The notes below the pieces were generated by a model, which saw only the letters and a list, made by a program, of their open reading frames with translations, was not told where the DNA came from and did not search any database. From Alishewanella longhuensis (GTDB taxonomy: Bacteria; Pseudomonadota; Gammaproteobacteria; Enterobacterales; Alteromonadaceae): a stretch of DNA of 64,000 nucleotides. Location: the NCBI RefSeq assembly GCF_014653435.1, contig NZ_BNAO01000001.1, forward strand, positions 779,739-843,738, written 5' to 3'. Position 1 is the stretch's first letter; every line of letters begins with the position of its first letter. Positions 46,547-55,790 of this stretch are shown here, one piece after another. A program made the translations under genes and the position numbers.

Positions 46547-47080
46547 ATGCTGCTTAAACGTCTGGAATATTGGGATCATGCCTTTTTTTGCCGATTGTTT
46601 GCCCGCAGTTCATCGCAAGTAATGGCGAAGAGCAGTTACTGGCTCTCAAAAAGTGCTGATGGTCCCTTATATCTGTTACTGGTGTTGCTACTCTTGATGC
46701 TGGACGTGGCCGATGCCTGGCTGGTGACCCAGCTCTTGTTGTTGGCTTTTGCGCTGGAGCTGCCGTTATATTTACTGCTAAAAAACAGTATTAAACGCGC
46801 CAGGCCAGAGCAAGCGGTCAGTTTGCATCGCATTGTGGCGCATATCATCCCGTCTGATACCTTTAGTTTGCCGTCGGGTCATACTGCAGCAGCCTTTGTA
46901 GTGGTTACCAGTTTAAGCCTGATCTATCCGGCCTGTTTGTTACCCTTGTTATGTTGGGGGGCTTTGGTGGGGTTATCGCGGGTTATGTTAGGGGTACATT
47001 TTCCGTTGGATATTCTGGCGGGGATGGCATTGGGCGTGTTGTCCAGTTTAGCGGCAGCCAATTGGCTTGGGGTTTGGTAG
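46547..47080 (+). CDS. PAP2-family membrane phosphatase
   Basis: 177 residues from ATG 46547. Membrane phosphatidic-acid phosphatase type 2 / undecaprenyl-pyrophosphatase-like. The three catalytic motifs are complete: KNSIKRARP, PSGHTAAAF and SRVMLGVHFPLDILAG. About five transmembrane helices. It probably dephosphorylates lipid pyrophosphates (undecaprenyl-PP or PA); exact substrate not told by sequence. Single gene, divergent from rraA and convergent with the DUF971 gene. Confidence 0.93.
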   Translation: MLLKRLEYWDHAFFCRLFARSSSQVMAKSSYWLSKSADGPLYLLLVLLLLMLDVADAWLVTQLLLLAFALELPLYLLLKNSIKRARPEQAVSLHRIVAHIIPSDTFSLPSGHTAAAFVVVTSLSLIYPACLLPLLCWGALVGLSRVMLGVHFPLDILAGMALGVLSSLAAANWLGVW

Positions 47081-47101
47081 TTAAAGCTGCTAAGCACCGG
47101 T

Positions 47102-47473
47102 TTATAAGGTTTTGATAGCAATACGTGGCTCGCGGCTGGCATTGGCTTGTTTTAACTGCTGCAAGTACTGTTGCCATAACAGCTGTTGTTTGTCGGCGAG
47201 TTGTTGCAAGTAGGCGTAGCTATACAAACCCGTATTGTGCCCATCATCAAATACCAGCTTTACCGCATAGTGACCTACCGGTGTAATCTGAGTTATTGCT
47301 ACATCGCGTTTATTTGCTACCAATTTAGGCTGACCATGGCCGCGAACCTCTGCGGAGGGCGACTGCACCCGCAGAAATTCTGCGCTTAGCGTGCAGCAAC
47401 TGCCGTCGTTGTAGATCAGATCTAACAAGCGACGGCGTTGATGATAATGCAGTTTGCTAAGGCTAACGGCCAT
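47102..47473 (-). CDS. DUF971 protein (GBBH-like N-domain)
   Basis: 123 residues. DUF971 matches the N-terminal domain of gamma-butyrobetaine hydroxylase and appears as a free-standing small protein in many Proteobacteria (LSAEFLRVQSPSAEVRGHG; SYAYLQQL). Related domains are linked to iron-sulfur or FeS-apoprotein handling, but function is unproved. Its ATG overlaps the hslU stop by one base (TAATG), and hslU-DUF971 order is widely conserved, so translation is coupled. Confidence 0.93.
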   Translation of the reverse strand: MAVSLSKLHYHQRRRLLDLIYNDGSCCTLSAEFLRVQSPSAEVRGHGQPKLVANKRDVAITQITPVGHYAVKLVFDDGHNTGLYSYAYLQQLADKQQLLWQQYLQQLKQANASREPRIAIKTL

Positions 47474-48804
47474 TACAGAATAAACCGGCTAAGATCTTCA
47501 TCTTGTACCAGACTACCTAAATGTTGCTCAACATAGGCGCCATCAATACTAATTTGCTGGCCGGCATGATCGGCAGCGTCATAGGAGATCTCTTCCAACA
47601 AACGCTCCATAACGGTATATAAACGCCGTGCGCCAATGTTTTCAGTTGTCTCGTTTACCCGAAATGCCGCATCGGCAATGCGTTTAATGCCATCTTCGGT
47701 AAACTGAATGTGCACACCTTCGGTAGCTAACATGGCGCGAGATTGCTCGGTCAATGAAGCTTTAGGCTCAGTGAGAATGCGCTCGAAATCTGCTGCAGTT
47801 AGGGCTTCTAACTCAACCCGGATAGGTAAACGACCTTGCAATTCGGGCACTAAATCAGAGGGCTTACTCATCTGGAAAGCGCCAGAGGCAATAAACAAAA
47901 TATGGTCGGTTTTTACCATACCATGCTTGGTATTGACGGTGCAGCCTTCAATTAAAGGCAGTAAGTCACGTTGCACGCCTTCGCGTGAAACATCTGGGCC
48001 ACTGGTTTCACCGCGTTTACAGATTTTGTCAATTTCATCTAAAAACACAATGCCATTTTGCTCAACGGCTTCTAAGGCTTCGGCTTTTAGCTCTTCTGGG
48101 TTGACCAGACGGGCAGCCTCTTCCTCAATCAGCTGTTTAAAGGCATCTTTAATCTTTAGCTTACGTTTTTTCTTTTTCTCACTACCCAGGCTTTGAAACA
48201 TGCTCTGTAGTTGCGAAGTCATTTCTTCCATACCCGGTGGCGCCATAATTTCTACGCCGATAGGACCTTGCGACAGCTCCAGTTCAATTTCTTTATCATC
48301 GAGCTGGCCTTCGCGTAGTTTTTTACGGAAAATTTGCCGGGTGTTGGAATCGGTACTGCTTTTTTCCGGCTCGCCCCAGGCATCTTTGGGCTTAGGTAGT
48401 AGCGCGTCTAAAATGCGCTCTTCCGCGGCTTCTTCTGCCCGAAAACGGTTTTTAGCAATGGCTTGCTCGCGGAACATCTTAACTGCGCTGTCGGTGAGAT
48501 CGCGGATAATGCTTTCCACTTCTTTGCCAACATAACCTACTTCAGTAAATTTAGTCGCTTCTACTTTGATAAAGGGCGCATTCGCCAGCTTCGCCAGGCG
48601 GCGGGCGATCTCGGTTTTACCGACACCGGTTGGCCCTATCATTAAAATATTCTTTGGTGTCACTTCCTGGCGCAAGGCCGGATCTAACTGCATACGGCGC
48701 CAACGATTACGCAGCGCAATCGCGACCGCTTTTTTCGCTTTATTCTGGCCAATAATATGCCGATCAAGTTCGTGGACAATTTCTCTTGGAGTCATATCAG
48801 ACAT
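47473..48804 (-). CDS. hslU: HslU, ATPase of the HslUV protease
   Basis: 443 residues, standard length. AAA+ unfoldase (ClpY) feeding substrates to HslV. Walker [10 protein letters not shown] (57-65), Walker [11 protein letters not shown], the pore loop GYVG ([10 protein letters not shown]) and the C-terminal tail DLSRFIL that inserts into HslV are present. The I-domain (about 110-240) is rich in Lys and Glu. 11 bases after hslV; downstream DUF971 overlaps its stop. Confidence 0.98.
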   Translation of the reverse strand: MSDMTPREIVHELDRHIIGQNKAKKAVAIALRNRWRRMQLDPALRQEVTPKNILMIGPTGVGKTEIARRLAKLANAPFIKVEATKFTEVGYVGKEVESIIRDLTDSAVKMFREQAIAKNRFRAEEAAEERILDALLPKPKDAWGEPEKSSTDSNTRQIFRKKLREGQLDDKEIELELSQGPIGVEIMAPPGMEEMTSQLQSMFQSLGSEKKKKRKLKIKDAFKQLIEEEAARLVNPEELKAEALEAVEQNGIVFLDEIDKICKRGETSGPDVSREGVQRDLLPLIEGCTVNTKHGMVKTDHILFIASGAFQMSKPSDLVPELQGRLPIRVELEALTAADFERILTEPKASLTEQSRAMLATEGVHIQFTEDGIKRIADAAFRVNETTENIGARRLYTVMERLLEEISYDAADHAGQQISIDGAYVEQHLGSLVQDEDLSRFIL

Positions 48805-48815
48805 AGGTTACCTGC

Positions 48816-49334
48816 TTACAATTCTTCAATAGTCTGGTGGTGATTGGTGTAAACACAAATATCACCGGCAATTTTCAGGCTTTTTTCCACGATATCGCGC
48901 GCACTTAGCTCAGTGTTTTGCAGTAAGGCGGTGGCGGCAGATTGCGCGAATGGACCGCCACTACCAATAGCGATAAGATCATGCTCTGGCTGAATCACAT
49001 CACCATTACCAGTAATTATCAACGAGGTATTGGCGTCTGCAACAGCGAGTAGTGCCTCGAGTTTGCGCAGCATACGATCGGTGCGCCAATCTTTGGCCAG
49101 CTCCACGGCCGCGCGCATAAGGTGTCCCTGATGCATTTCCAGTTTGGCTTCAAAGCGCTCAAATAAGGTGAAAGCGTCGGCGGTACCGCCAGCGAAACCC
49201 GCCAGTACTTTATTGTGATACAGGCGACGGACTTTACGGGCATTGCCTTTCATTACGGTGTTGCCCAAAGAAACCTGGCCATCACCACCGATGGCGACAT
49301 GACCATTGCGGCGTACAGATACGATAGTTGTCAT
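48816..49334 (-). CDS. hslV: HslV, proteolytic subunit of HslUV
   Basis: 172 residues. Threonine protease; the active Thr2 ([20 protein letters not shown], Met removed) and the beta-type proteasome fold residues Lys and GGDGQVSLG are intact. Forms the HslUV complex with the next gene. Expression has a heat-shock-type promoter (49370-49398) and the leader forms a terminator-like hairpin whose 3' arm holds the ribosome-binding AGGG, see separate features. Confidence 0.97.
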   Translation of the reverse strand: MTTIVSVRRNGHVAIGGDGQVSLGNTVMKGNARKVRRLYHNKVLAGFAGGTADAFTLFERFEAKLEMHQGHLMRAAVELAKDWRTDRMLRKLEALLAVADANTSLIITGNGDVIQPEHDLIAIGSGGPFAQSAATALLQNTELSARDIVEKSLKIAGDICVYTNHHQTIEEL

Positions 49335-49369
49335 TAAAAAATGCCCTATGGCGAATTAACCTAGGGCAT
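49335..49369 (-). terminator. ftsN terminator / hslV leader hairpin
   Basis: ATGCCCTA (49362-49369 on the minus strand) pairs with TAGGGCAT (49341-49348), followed by TTTTTTA and then the hslV ATG. The right arm contains AGGG, the best ribosome-binding sequence for hslV. The hairpin therefore ends ftsN transcripts, or, if present in an hslV mRNA, masks its ribosome-binding site. The hslV start from the promoter at 49370-49398 falls inside the 5' arm. Confidence 0.68.
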
Positions 49370-49398
49370 AAATAAGGTTGCGGTAACTGGTTTTCAAG
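49370..49398 (-). promoter_or_regulatory. Sigma-32 (heat-shock) promoter of hslVU
   Basis: On the minus strand: CTTGAAA (49392-49398), 14-base spacer, CCTTATTT (49370-49377), against consensus CTTGAAA-N11-16-CCCCATNT; the -35 is perfect and the -10 is close. Overlaps the ftsN stop codon. Start of transcription expected about 49362, so the leader to the hslV ATG is only about 28 bases. In E. coli hslVU is also sigma-32-driven. Confidence 0.75.
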
Positions 49399-49969
49399 CC
49401 CAGTTTCGCACCTGACAGGTATTAATACCCATTTGGCGCAGCTTATTCATATCGACAGTGGCCGCACGGCGTGATTCGTATGGCCCCAGAATGACTCTAT
49501 ACCAAACACCATTGGTGCCCTCTGTTCTTCTGACATCGGCGGTAATGCCAGCAAAAGCGATTTGCGCTTTCATCGCCTCGGCTTGAGGCTGTTGCCGGAA
49601 AGAACCACACTGCAACTGAGCGGGGCCACTACGCCGCTGCTCTGTTAGTTCAACTGTAATTTCTTTGTTTTCCAGCTCTTGAATATATTGATAAGGCTCT
49701 GCTACCGGCTTCGGTGGCAAGTCATCCTTCACAACCGTTTTTGCAGGTGTTGGCGCAGTGGTTACGGGAGCCGTGCTTACCGGCGTTTGCTGGCGTAAAA
49801 ACCATAAACCATAAACAAATACCATCAAAGTGACTGCAGTTAAGCCAATCAATAGCCAAGGTTTGGCCGGTGCAGCTTTAGCCCGACTATTTCTGTTACT
49901 GCTCGGTCTGCTCTTACCTTTGTTGGCCGGTTTGGGGCGGCTGGCGCGCACATAATCTTTTTGTGGCAT
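49394..49969 (-). CDS. ftsN: FtsN-like SPOR-domain division protein
   Basis: 191 residues, shorter than E. coli FtsN (319). A basic cytoplasmic N-terminus (about 1-30), one transmembrane helix (about 36-57), a Pro/Thr-rich linker, and a C-terminal SPOR domain (about 118-190: QCGSFRQQPQAEAMKAQIA, WYRVILGPY) that binds denuded peptidoglycan at the septum. Location between priA and hslV is the standard gammaproteobacterial place of ftsN. Weak ribosome-binding site. Its stop overlaps the -35 of the hslV promoter. Confidence 0.9.
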   Translation of the reverse strand: MPQKDYVRASRPKPANKGKSRPSSNRNSRAKAAPAKPWLLIGLTAVTLMVFVYGLWFLRQQTPVSTAPVTTAPTPAKTVVKDDLPPKPVAEPYQYIQELENKEITVELTEQRRSGPAQLQCGSFRQQPQAEAMKAQIAFAGITADVRRTEGTNGVWYRVILGPYESRRAATVDMNKLRQMGINTCQVRNWA

Positions 49970-50077
49970 AACGACTGTCTGGTTACCTACTTAATACAAC
50001 GATGGCGTCTAGTGCCATTATTCTACGCTGATTGCTGGAAAAGGAAATACATCATCTTAGCTTGCTCGATCCCAGTG

Positions 50078-52252
50078 CTAGCTCAGGTCTAATGCATCCA
50101 CATCAAGTTGCCACTTAACTTTGCGGCTTAATGGCCAGCGACCTAACTCCGGTAACAGCTGATGTAACGCCTGATGCAGTGCCGGCCTTTGGCGGCTGTA
50201 TAGATGTAATTGCCAGCGGTATTTACCGGCCTTACGCTCTAATGGCGATAGCAAAGGACCCATCAGTTGTAGTGCGGGGTTAGAACGCAGAATGTCGGCG
50301 ATGTGTTGTAACCATTGTTGGCACAGCTCGCTTTGCAGCGCTTCTGCCCGAAATAGCGCTAAATGCTGGCAGGGCGGCAACGCCGTTTGCTGACGCTCCA
50401 ATAAGGCACTGCGGGCAAAGGAAGCGTAGCCATTATGAATAATATCCTGTAGCAAGGCATGCTCTGGATGTTGGGTTTGCAGTAGTACCTTGCCCTTATC
50501 ATGGCCGCGACCGGCGCGGCCAGCTACCTGAGTCAGTAATTGCCCAAGCTGCTCAGGCGCCCGAAAATCAGCACTGTACAGTGCGCCGTCTACATCGACT
50601 ATTACCACGAGCGTAACAAAGGGAAAGTGATGGCCTTTGGCCAGCATCTGGGTACCAAGAATCAAACGGGGGCCCGCTTGGTTGATCTCGTCTAACAAGG
50701 CGCCTAAAGCGCCTTTACGGCGTGTACTGTCGCGATCGAGCCGGGTCACTGGCGTTGCTGGAAAAAGCTGCTGTAAATGTTCTTCCAGTTGCTCTGTACC
50801 CTGACCAACCGGTGCCAAGCGTGAGCTACCACAGTTGCCACATTGTTTCGGAATAGGTCTGCTGGCGCCACAGTGATGGCACAACAGCTGCTTACTGTGT
50901 TTGTGATAGGTGGTAAAGGCGCTACAGCGCTTACATTCGGTGAGCCAGCCACACTCCTGACAGCTCAACGCCGGGGCAAAGCCGCGACGATTTAAGAACA
51001 ACATAACCTGCTTGCCACGGCCCAGCTGTTGTCGAATTTGCTGAATACTGCTGTCGGCCAAACCGTAGTGCATTTGTTGTTGCTTTAAATCGATCAGTTC
51101 AAAAGCAGGTAAGGCCTGGCCACTGGCACGGTTTTGCAGCAGTAAATGGCCAAAACGACCTTGCTGGGCGTTGTAAAGCGATTCTAAACTCGGGGTGGCG
51201 GAGCCGAGCAATATCGGGCAGTTTTCCAAGGCAGCACGTTTAATGGCCAGATCACGGGCATGATAGCGAAAGCCATCTTGTTGCTTTAGCGATAAATCGT
51301 GTTCTTCGTCAATAATAATCAGGCTAAGCTTATGGAAGGGTAAGAACAGGGCGGAACGGGTGCCGATAATAATAGCCGCACTGCCGCTGGCAGCATTTAA
51401 CCAGCAGTTTAGCCGCTCGCCATCACTTAAATTAGAGTGCCAGGCCAATACCGGTACCTTAAAGCGCTCTGCAAAACGCTGCAGGGTTTGCGGGGTCAAG
51501 CCTATCTCCGGCAAGAGTAATAAAACTTGCTCGCCGCGCGCCAGTAGGGGCGCGATACATTGTAAATACACTTCGGTTTTACCCGATCCGGTTACGCCCT
51601 CGAGTAAAAAAGGCCGGAAACTGCCCTGTGCCTGCTGTACAGCAGTGACCGCCAAGGCCTGATCCACAGTCAATTGCAGTGCGGCTTGTGCCAGCCCCTG
51701 ATACTGATACGGCTGGCGTGCCAGCACCTGTGAAGCTACCAGACCTTTATCCAATAACTGTTTTAGCACACTGCGGGGATGCTCTGCCAATAACACTGTC
51801 TCGGCAATAACGCCCTGCTGTAAGCTTTGCCAAAGTGCCAGCTGTTTGGTGGAGCGTTTAAAATCTGCGGCACTGCAAGCCTCGCCGCTTGCAGTTAGGC
51901 GATAGCCGGTAAGCTGATAGTCAGTGAGTGCGCGCCCTTCACGTAGCAGCGCTGGCAGCGCAGCGGTCAGTACTTCACCTAACGGGTGATGATAATATTC
52001 TGCGGCAAAGCTAAGCAATTGCCTTAACCGCTCAGAAAGCACCGGGCTAGATTCTAAGACCGCGCTAACGGGTTTAAGCTGAGTCAGTTCATAAGGGCTA
52101 TCGGGTGCCAGTTGCCACACTACGCCCACTAACTCGCGTTTACCAAAAGGCACCCGTACCCTACAACCCTGACTAACCTGAATATTATCAGGCAGCAGAT
52201 AATCAAAATGCTGACGGAGAGGGATGGGTAAAGCAACGCGAATAACAGGCAC
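50078..52252 (-). CDS. priA: Primosomal protein N' (PriA helicase)
   Basis: 724 residues. 3'-to-5' superfamily-2 DNA helicase that restarts collapsed replication forks. N-terminal 3' DNA-binding domain begins VALPIPLRQHFDYLLP; Walker A GVTGSGKTE (about residue 218), DEEH box in IIIDEEHDLSLKQQ; the Zn-binding insertion has paired Cys motifs CQECGWLTECKRC and CHHCGASRPIPKQCGNC. Divergent from rpmE, followed by ftsN, the typical order. The in-frame ATG at 52252 is the only sensible start. Confidence 0.98.
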   Translation of the reverse strand: MPVIRVALPIPLRQHFDYLLPDNIQVSQGCRVRVPFGKRELVGVVWQLAPDSPYELTQLKPVSAVLESSPVLSERLRQLLSFAAEYYHHPLGEVLTAALPALLREGRALTDYQLTGYRLTASGEACSAADFKRSTKQLALWQSLQQGVIAETVLLAEHPRSVLKQLLDKGLVASQVLARQPYQYQGLAQAALQLTVDQALAVTAVQQAQGSFRPFLLEGVTGSGKTEVYLQCIAPLLARGEQVLLLLPEIGLTPQTLQRFAERFKVPVLAWHSNLSDGERLNCWLNAASGSAAIIIGTRSALFLPFHKLSLIIIDEEHDLSLKQQDGFRYHARDLAIKRAALENCPILLGSATPSLESLYNAQQGRFGHLLLQNRASGQALPAFELIDLKQQQMHYGLADSSIQQIRQQLGRGKQVMLFLNRRGFAPALSCQECGWLTECKRCSAFTTYHKHSKQLLCHHCGASRPIPKQCGNCGSSRLAPVGQGTEQLEEHLQQLFPATPVTRLDRDSTRRKGALGALLDEINQAGPRLILGTQMLAKGHHFPFVTLVVIVDVDGALYSADFRAPEQLGQLLTQVAGRAGRGHDKGKVLLQTQHPEHALLQDIIHNGYASFARSALLERQQTALPPCQHLALFRAEALQSELCQQWLQHIADILRSNPALQLMGPLLSPLERKAGKYRWQLHLYSRQRPALHQALHQLLPELGRWPLSRKVKWQLDVDALDLS

Positions 52253-52349
52253 AGCAGTTTCCAGGGCTGGTAGAAAGAGGCTCCAGTTTAAGGAAGGGCA
52301 GGCACCTTGCCAAGTAAAACAAAAAGACCGGCTTTTTTAGATTGGGCAA

Positions 52350-52378
52350 TTGCAACTTTATTGGCTATCCATTAAACT
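52350..52378 (+). promoter_or_regulatory. Sigma-70 promoter of rpmE
   Basis: TTGCAA (52350-52355), 17-base spacer, TAAACT (52373-52378). Leader to the rpmE ATG about 78 bases. Good -35, moderate -10. Confidence 0.5.
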
Positions 52379-52463
52379 ACGCGCCCTAAATTAACTGTAA
52401 TTTCGTATGGTGTTTGGCATTAAAAACATGACCAGATAGCGATACGGCCCAATGAGGTAACCC

Positions 52464-52676
52464 ATGAAACCAGGTATTCACCCAGAATATAAAGAAATTA
52501 CCGCTACTTGTACTTGCGGTAATTCGTTCAAAACGCGTTCAGCGCTGTGCAAAGATATCCACTTGGACGTTTGCTCTGCTTGTCACCCGTTCTATACTGG
52601 CAAACAGAAAGTATTAGACGTTGGTGGTCGTGTTGATCGCTTCAAAAAACGTTTCTCTGTGTTGGGCAACCGTTAA
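52464..52676 (+). CDS. rpmE: 50S ribosomal protein L31
   Basis: 70 residues, zinc-binding (C+) form: Cys of ATCTCGNS and of [14 protein letters not shown] coordinate the zinc; this is the paralogue used when zinc is ample. Small basic protein of the large subunit that bridges to the small one. Followed by a bidirectional terminator. GAGGTAAC upstream is a good ribosome-binding site. Confidence 0.97.
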   Translation: MKPGIHPEYKEITATCTCGNSFKTRSALCKDIHLDVCSACHPFYTGKQKVLDVGGRVDRFKKRFSVLGNR

Positions 52677-52691
52677 TCGTTGTCGGAACAT

Positions 52692-52723
52692 AAAAAAACC
52701 GGAGCTTAGTCTCCGGTTTTTTT
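52692..52723. terminator. Bidirectional terminator, rpmE / Sel1 gene
   Basis: Stem AAACCGGAG/CTCCGGTTT with A-run before and T-run after (52692-52723), so it ends both rpmE (plus strand) and the Sel1 gene (minus strand). Confidence 0.88.
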
Positions 52724-52752
52724 ATGTCTTTATCAGTACTAGAGGATAGTGG

Positions 52753-53655
52753 TTACTGCCCGCCAGACAATACTTCATTTAGTGAACTTGCGCCGCGCTC
52801 AGGGCGAATACTAGCGCAGTTACTACCGCTTTGTTCACAACTTACCCCTCTTATCCTGCTACCAACAGAGCGGGTATCAAACTGCCCTGTGGCAGACAAT
52901 CTTTTCACTAAGCCTTCCAACATATTACTTGTTTGAAATTGTTGCCCAGATACACGGATAATTTCGATGTTTTCTACTTCACGTAACTCAGCAACCAGAG
53001 CACTATGCTCGCTATCAGCAGCCAGTTGGCTGGTCACTTCATGTAAATAAGGTTTAGCGTTATGTTGGCCTGAAAGTACTAAACGTTTATAGAGTTCTGC
53101 CGCACCTGGTAAATCTTGTTCAACCCCGACACCATGTTGTTTTAACTGCGCAAGTAGTAGCATGGCGCTGGACAACTTTTGCGAAGTAGCTTGCTCTAGC
53201 AAGTTTACCGCTTCAGGCAGCTGTTCTGGGTCTTCGCTTTGCAATAATTGCAAGGCTTTGTTGTATTGAGCAGGGGCGTAATTTAATTTTACGGCCTGCT
53301 CAAGTAAGCGCGCGGCTTCAGTAAGGTCTTGTTCTACCATAAAGCCGTTGCGCAGCCAGTCAGACATTAAATTAACTGCCATTGGGTTGCGTTGCCGTAC
53401 TCCCATTCGCAGATAACGGATAGCTTGCTCGGTATTTTGCTCTAAACCATCGCCAGTAGCATAGGCCATCGCTACAAAAGCAGCGGCATCACCGCTACCA
53501 CCGCGTGCTAGTCTAATCAGTCTTCTCAGCTCTTTACTACAATCTGTATCCATACAAACGCGATCGGCCTGACTATCGGTGTTCTGTGCGATGGCTTTAA
53601 CAGGTAAAGCTAACAAGCCAATGACAAGTAAACTGGTGCTTAGGAAAACCTTCAT
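52753..53655 (-). CDS. Sel1-repeat (TPR-like) secreted protein
   Basis: 300 residues with a signal peptide (about 1-23, ending ALPVKAIAQ). Three or four Sel1-type helical repeats between about 50 and 200 (GDAAAFVAMAYATGDGLEQN; NLMSDWLRNGFMVEQDLTEA; LLLAQLKQHGVGVEQDLPGA), a scaffold for protein binding in the periplasm. The C-terminal 80 residues lack repeats and hold two Cys (SCEQSGSNCAS). Function unknown. AGAGG precedes ATG. Monocistronic. Confidence 0.85.
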   Translation of the reverse strand: MKVFLSTSLLVIGLLALPVKAIAQNTDSQADRVCMDTDCSKELRRLIRLARGGSGDAAAFVAMAYATGDGLEQNTEQAIRYLRMGVRQRNPMAVNLMSDWLRNGFMVEQDLTEAARLLEQAVKLNYAPAQYNKALQLLQSEDPEQLPEAVNLLEQATSQKLSSAMLLLAQLKQHGVGVEQDLPGAAELYKRLVLSGQHNAKPYLHEVTSQLAADSEHSALVAELREVENIEIIRVSGQQFQTSNMLEGLVKRLSATGQFDTRSVGSRIRGVSCEQSGSNCASIRPERGASSLNEVLSGGQ

Positions 53656-54050
53656 GTGATGCCTCTGGTTAACAATTATTTAATGAGATAATTTTAGTCG
53701 CTTTACCGCGGTGTTCAAACAAGTATCTTACCTAAACTGTAAAAAAATGTTTCATTACTGTTAATCTGAAATCATTGCTTGCAGAATATGTACAGATAAG
53801 CACCATATATTTCGAAAATTAGTATTAATAGATGTCTAGAACTCTTGGCGTCTTTTGGCTTTCTTGTTATAACAAGGGCTGAATTATACTAAAGTCGTAA
53901 TGCATCTAATAAATACGCTGGTACGTCCAGCTCGGTTTAGGTATTTTTCCAGAACAGAGCTCATTAAAATGAGCCGCCAACCGGCCTGCTGTATAACAAT
54001 AACCATGCAGCCGCAGTTTGTACCTGCTCAAATTACTCAGGAAAATTAGA
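53656..54050. other. 395-base divergent intergenic region
   Basis: Between the Sel1 gene and the malic-enzyme gene. Holds the 14-base palindrome CTTGTTATAACAAG (53863-53876, separate feature) just before a TATACT -10-like box (53885-53890). No open frame or RNA gene recognised. Confidence 0.5.
53863..53876. promoter_or_regulatory. 14-base palindrome at malic-enzyme promoter
   Basis: CTTGTTATAACAAG is perfectly symmetric and overlaps the spacer/-35 area of a possible promoter with TATACT at 53885. Candidate operator for a repressor of the malic-enzyme gene; the regulator is not identified. Confidence 0.4.
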
Positions 54051-55295
54051 ATGTCAGATTTCAGAGAACAAGCCCTACGTTACCATGCTGAACCTCGCCC
54101 CGGAAAAATTAGTATTGAAATCAGTAAACCGGCCGAAACCGTTACCGACCTCGCTTTGGCCTATAGTCCTGGCGTAGCAGAGCCGGTGCGGGAAATAGCA
54201 GCTGATGTGGATAACGTCTATAAGTACACCGCCAAAGGTAATTTAGTGGCAGTGATCTCAAATGGGACTGCAATTCTTGGTTTAGGTAACCTGGGACATA
54301 TGGCGTCTAAGCCAGTTATGGAAGGTAAAGCACTACTATTTAAACGTTTTGCCAATTTAGACTCTATTGATATTGAAGTGAGCCATCGAACCACAGAAGA
54401 GTTTATCACGACGGTAGCGAATATTGCTGATACCTTCGGCGGTATTAATTTAGAAGATATTAAAGCACCGGAATGCTTTGAAATTGAAAAAGAGCTGATT
54501 AAACGCTGCAATATTCCGGTATTTCATGACGATCAACATGGTACCGCTATCGTTACTGCAGCGGGTATGCTCAATGCACTGGAGATTCAGGGTAAAGATA
54601 TTGGTACCGCCATTATTGTTTGTATGGGCGCGGGCGCTGCCGCAATCGCCTGTATGGAGCTACTGATCAAATGCGGTGCTATGCGCGAGCATATTTATAT
54701 GCTGGATACCAAAGGTGTTATTCATACCCGGCGGGAAGATTTAAATCAATATAAGCAACTGTTTGCGAACAATACCGACAAAAGAACGCTGGAAGATGCG
54801 CTAAAAGGCGCAGATGTGTTTGTTGGTGTATCGGGCCCAGATGTATTGCCACCTGAAGCATTGAAGCTGATGGCAGATAAGCCCGTGATCTTTGCCTGTT
54901 CTAATCCGGATCCAGAAATTAAACCTGAATTGGCCCACGCGGTGCGCAATGATTTGATTATGGCAACGGGTCGCTCAGATTATCCGAACCAGGTGAATAA
55001 TGTCTTGTGTTTCCCTTTTATTTTTCGCGGAGCCTTGGACGTGCGGGCCAGTGAGATAAACGATCAAATGAAACTGGCGGCAGTACAAGCTATTCGTGCT
55101 ATCGCCAAAGAGCCCGTGCCTCAAGCCGTGCTGGAAGCTGCCAAGGTAAGTTCATTAGAGTTTGGTAAATCTTATATTATTCCTAAACCAATGGATCCAC
55201 GCTTGCTACCACAGGTAGCACGCGCTGTAGCTGAGGCTGCTGTGGCCTCAGGTGTTGCTCGTATTGAGATGCCAGCTGGTTACTACCAAGCTTAA
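54051..55295 (+). CDS. Malic enzyme (MaeB-like, single domain)
   Basis: 414 residues from ATG 54051 (AGGA at good distance); the frame reaches back to 54018 without support. Oxidative decarboxylation of malate to pyruvate. The malic domain contains TDLALAYSPGVAEPVREI and HDDQHGTAIV; the NAD(P)-binding part has IVCMGAGAAAIACM. It lacks the C-terminal phosphotransacetylase-like domain found in E. coli MaeB (759 residues), so it is the short form seen in many marine Gammaproteobacteria. Coenzyme (NAD or NADP) cannot be fixed from the sequence alone. Confidence 0.93.
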   Translation: MSDFREQALRYHAEPRPGKISIEISKPAETVTDLALAYSPGVAEPVREIAADVDNVYKYTAKGNLVAVISNGTAILGLGNLGHMASKPVMEGKALLFKRFANLDSIDIEVSHRTTEEFITTVANIADTFGGINLEDIKAPECFEIEKELIKRCNIPVFHDDQHGTAIVTAAGMLNALEIQGKDIGTAIIVCMGAGAAAIACMELLIKCGAMREHIYMLDTKGVIHTRREDLNQYKQLFANNTDKRTLEDALKGADVFVGVSGPDVLPPEALKLMADKPVIFACSNPDPEIKPELAHAVRNDLIMATGRSDYPNQVNNVLCFPFIFRGALDVRASEINDQMKLAAVQAIRAIAKEPVPQAVLEAAKVSSLEFGKSYIIPKPMDPRLLPQVARAVAEAAVASGVARIEMPAGYYQA

Positions 55296-55327
55296 TTTTT
55301 TGGGCTGTATTGATAAACAGCAAGAAT

Positions 55328-55353
55328 AAAAAAACCGCCTATTGGCGGTTTTT
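55328..55353. terminator. Bidirectional terminator, malic enzyme / metJ
   Basis: Stem AAAACCGCC/GGCGGTTTT with A- and T-runs on either side; works for the convergent malic-enzyme and metJ genes. Confidence 0.88.
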
Positions 55354-55689
55354 TTATTCTTCGTCGCTTTCTGCTTCAATGATTACCGGTATTGGTTTCC
55401 CCATACTGGTTAAAATCTGTCGTACTTCTGTTGGAATTTGGTGCGGGTTATCTTTACGTAAGTCTTCATCGGCAGGCAGAGGCTGGCCGGTAAAGGCGTG
55501 CAAAAAGGCTTCACACAGTAATTCGCTATTGGTGGCGTGTCGCAGGTTATTAACCTGACGACGAGTACGCTCATCCGTTAGCACTTTTAACACGTTTAGC
55601 GGGATCGACACGGTGATCTTTTTAACTTGTTCTGATTTTTTACCGTGTTCCGCGTAAGGGTGAACATATTCACCATTCCACTTAGCCAT
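55354..55689 (-). CDS. metJ: Methionine repressor MetJ
   Basis: 111 residues, closely like E. coli MetJ (105). Ribbon-helix-helix repressor that uses S-adenosylmethionine as corepressor. The DNA-contact strand [12 protein letters not shown] and the following helix region [20 protein letters not shown] are almost identical to the enterobacterial protein; the C-terminal tail is a little longer and acidic. Divergent from metB, with Met boxes between. Gene ends in the bidirectional terminator. Confidence 0.98.
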   Translation of the reverse strand: MAKWNGEYVHPYAEHGKKSEQVKKITVSIPLNVLKVLTDERTRRQVNNLRHATNSELLCEAFLHAFTGQPLPADEDLRKDNPHQIPTEVRQILTSMGKPIPVIIEAESDEE

Positions 55690-55790
55690 AAGGGTCCCTT
55701 GTTATTGGTCGAGAAAATATTGCTCGCGCAAATGCGGAATTCTACTGTTTTATACGTTACAGTCAAACACTGTGCAGTAAATAATCATTA

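Noticed and set aside
47708-48196. 162-codon frame antisense to hslU
   Set aside because: Ser-rich shadow of a strongly conserved gene.
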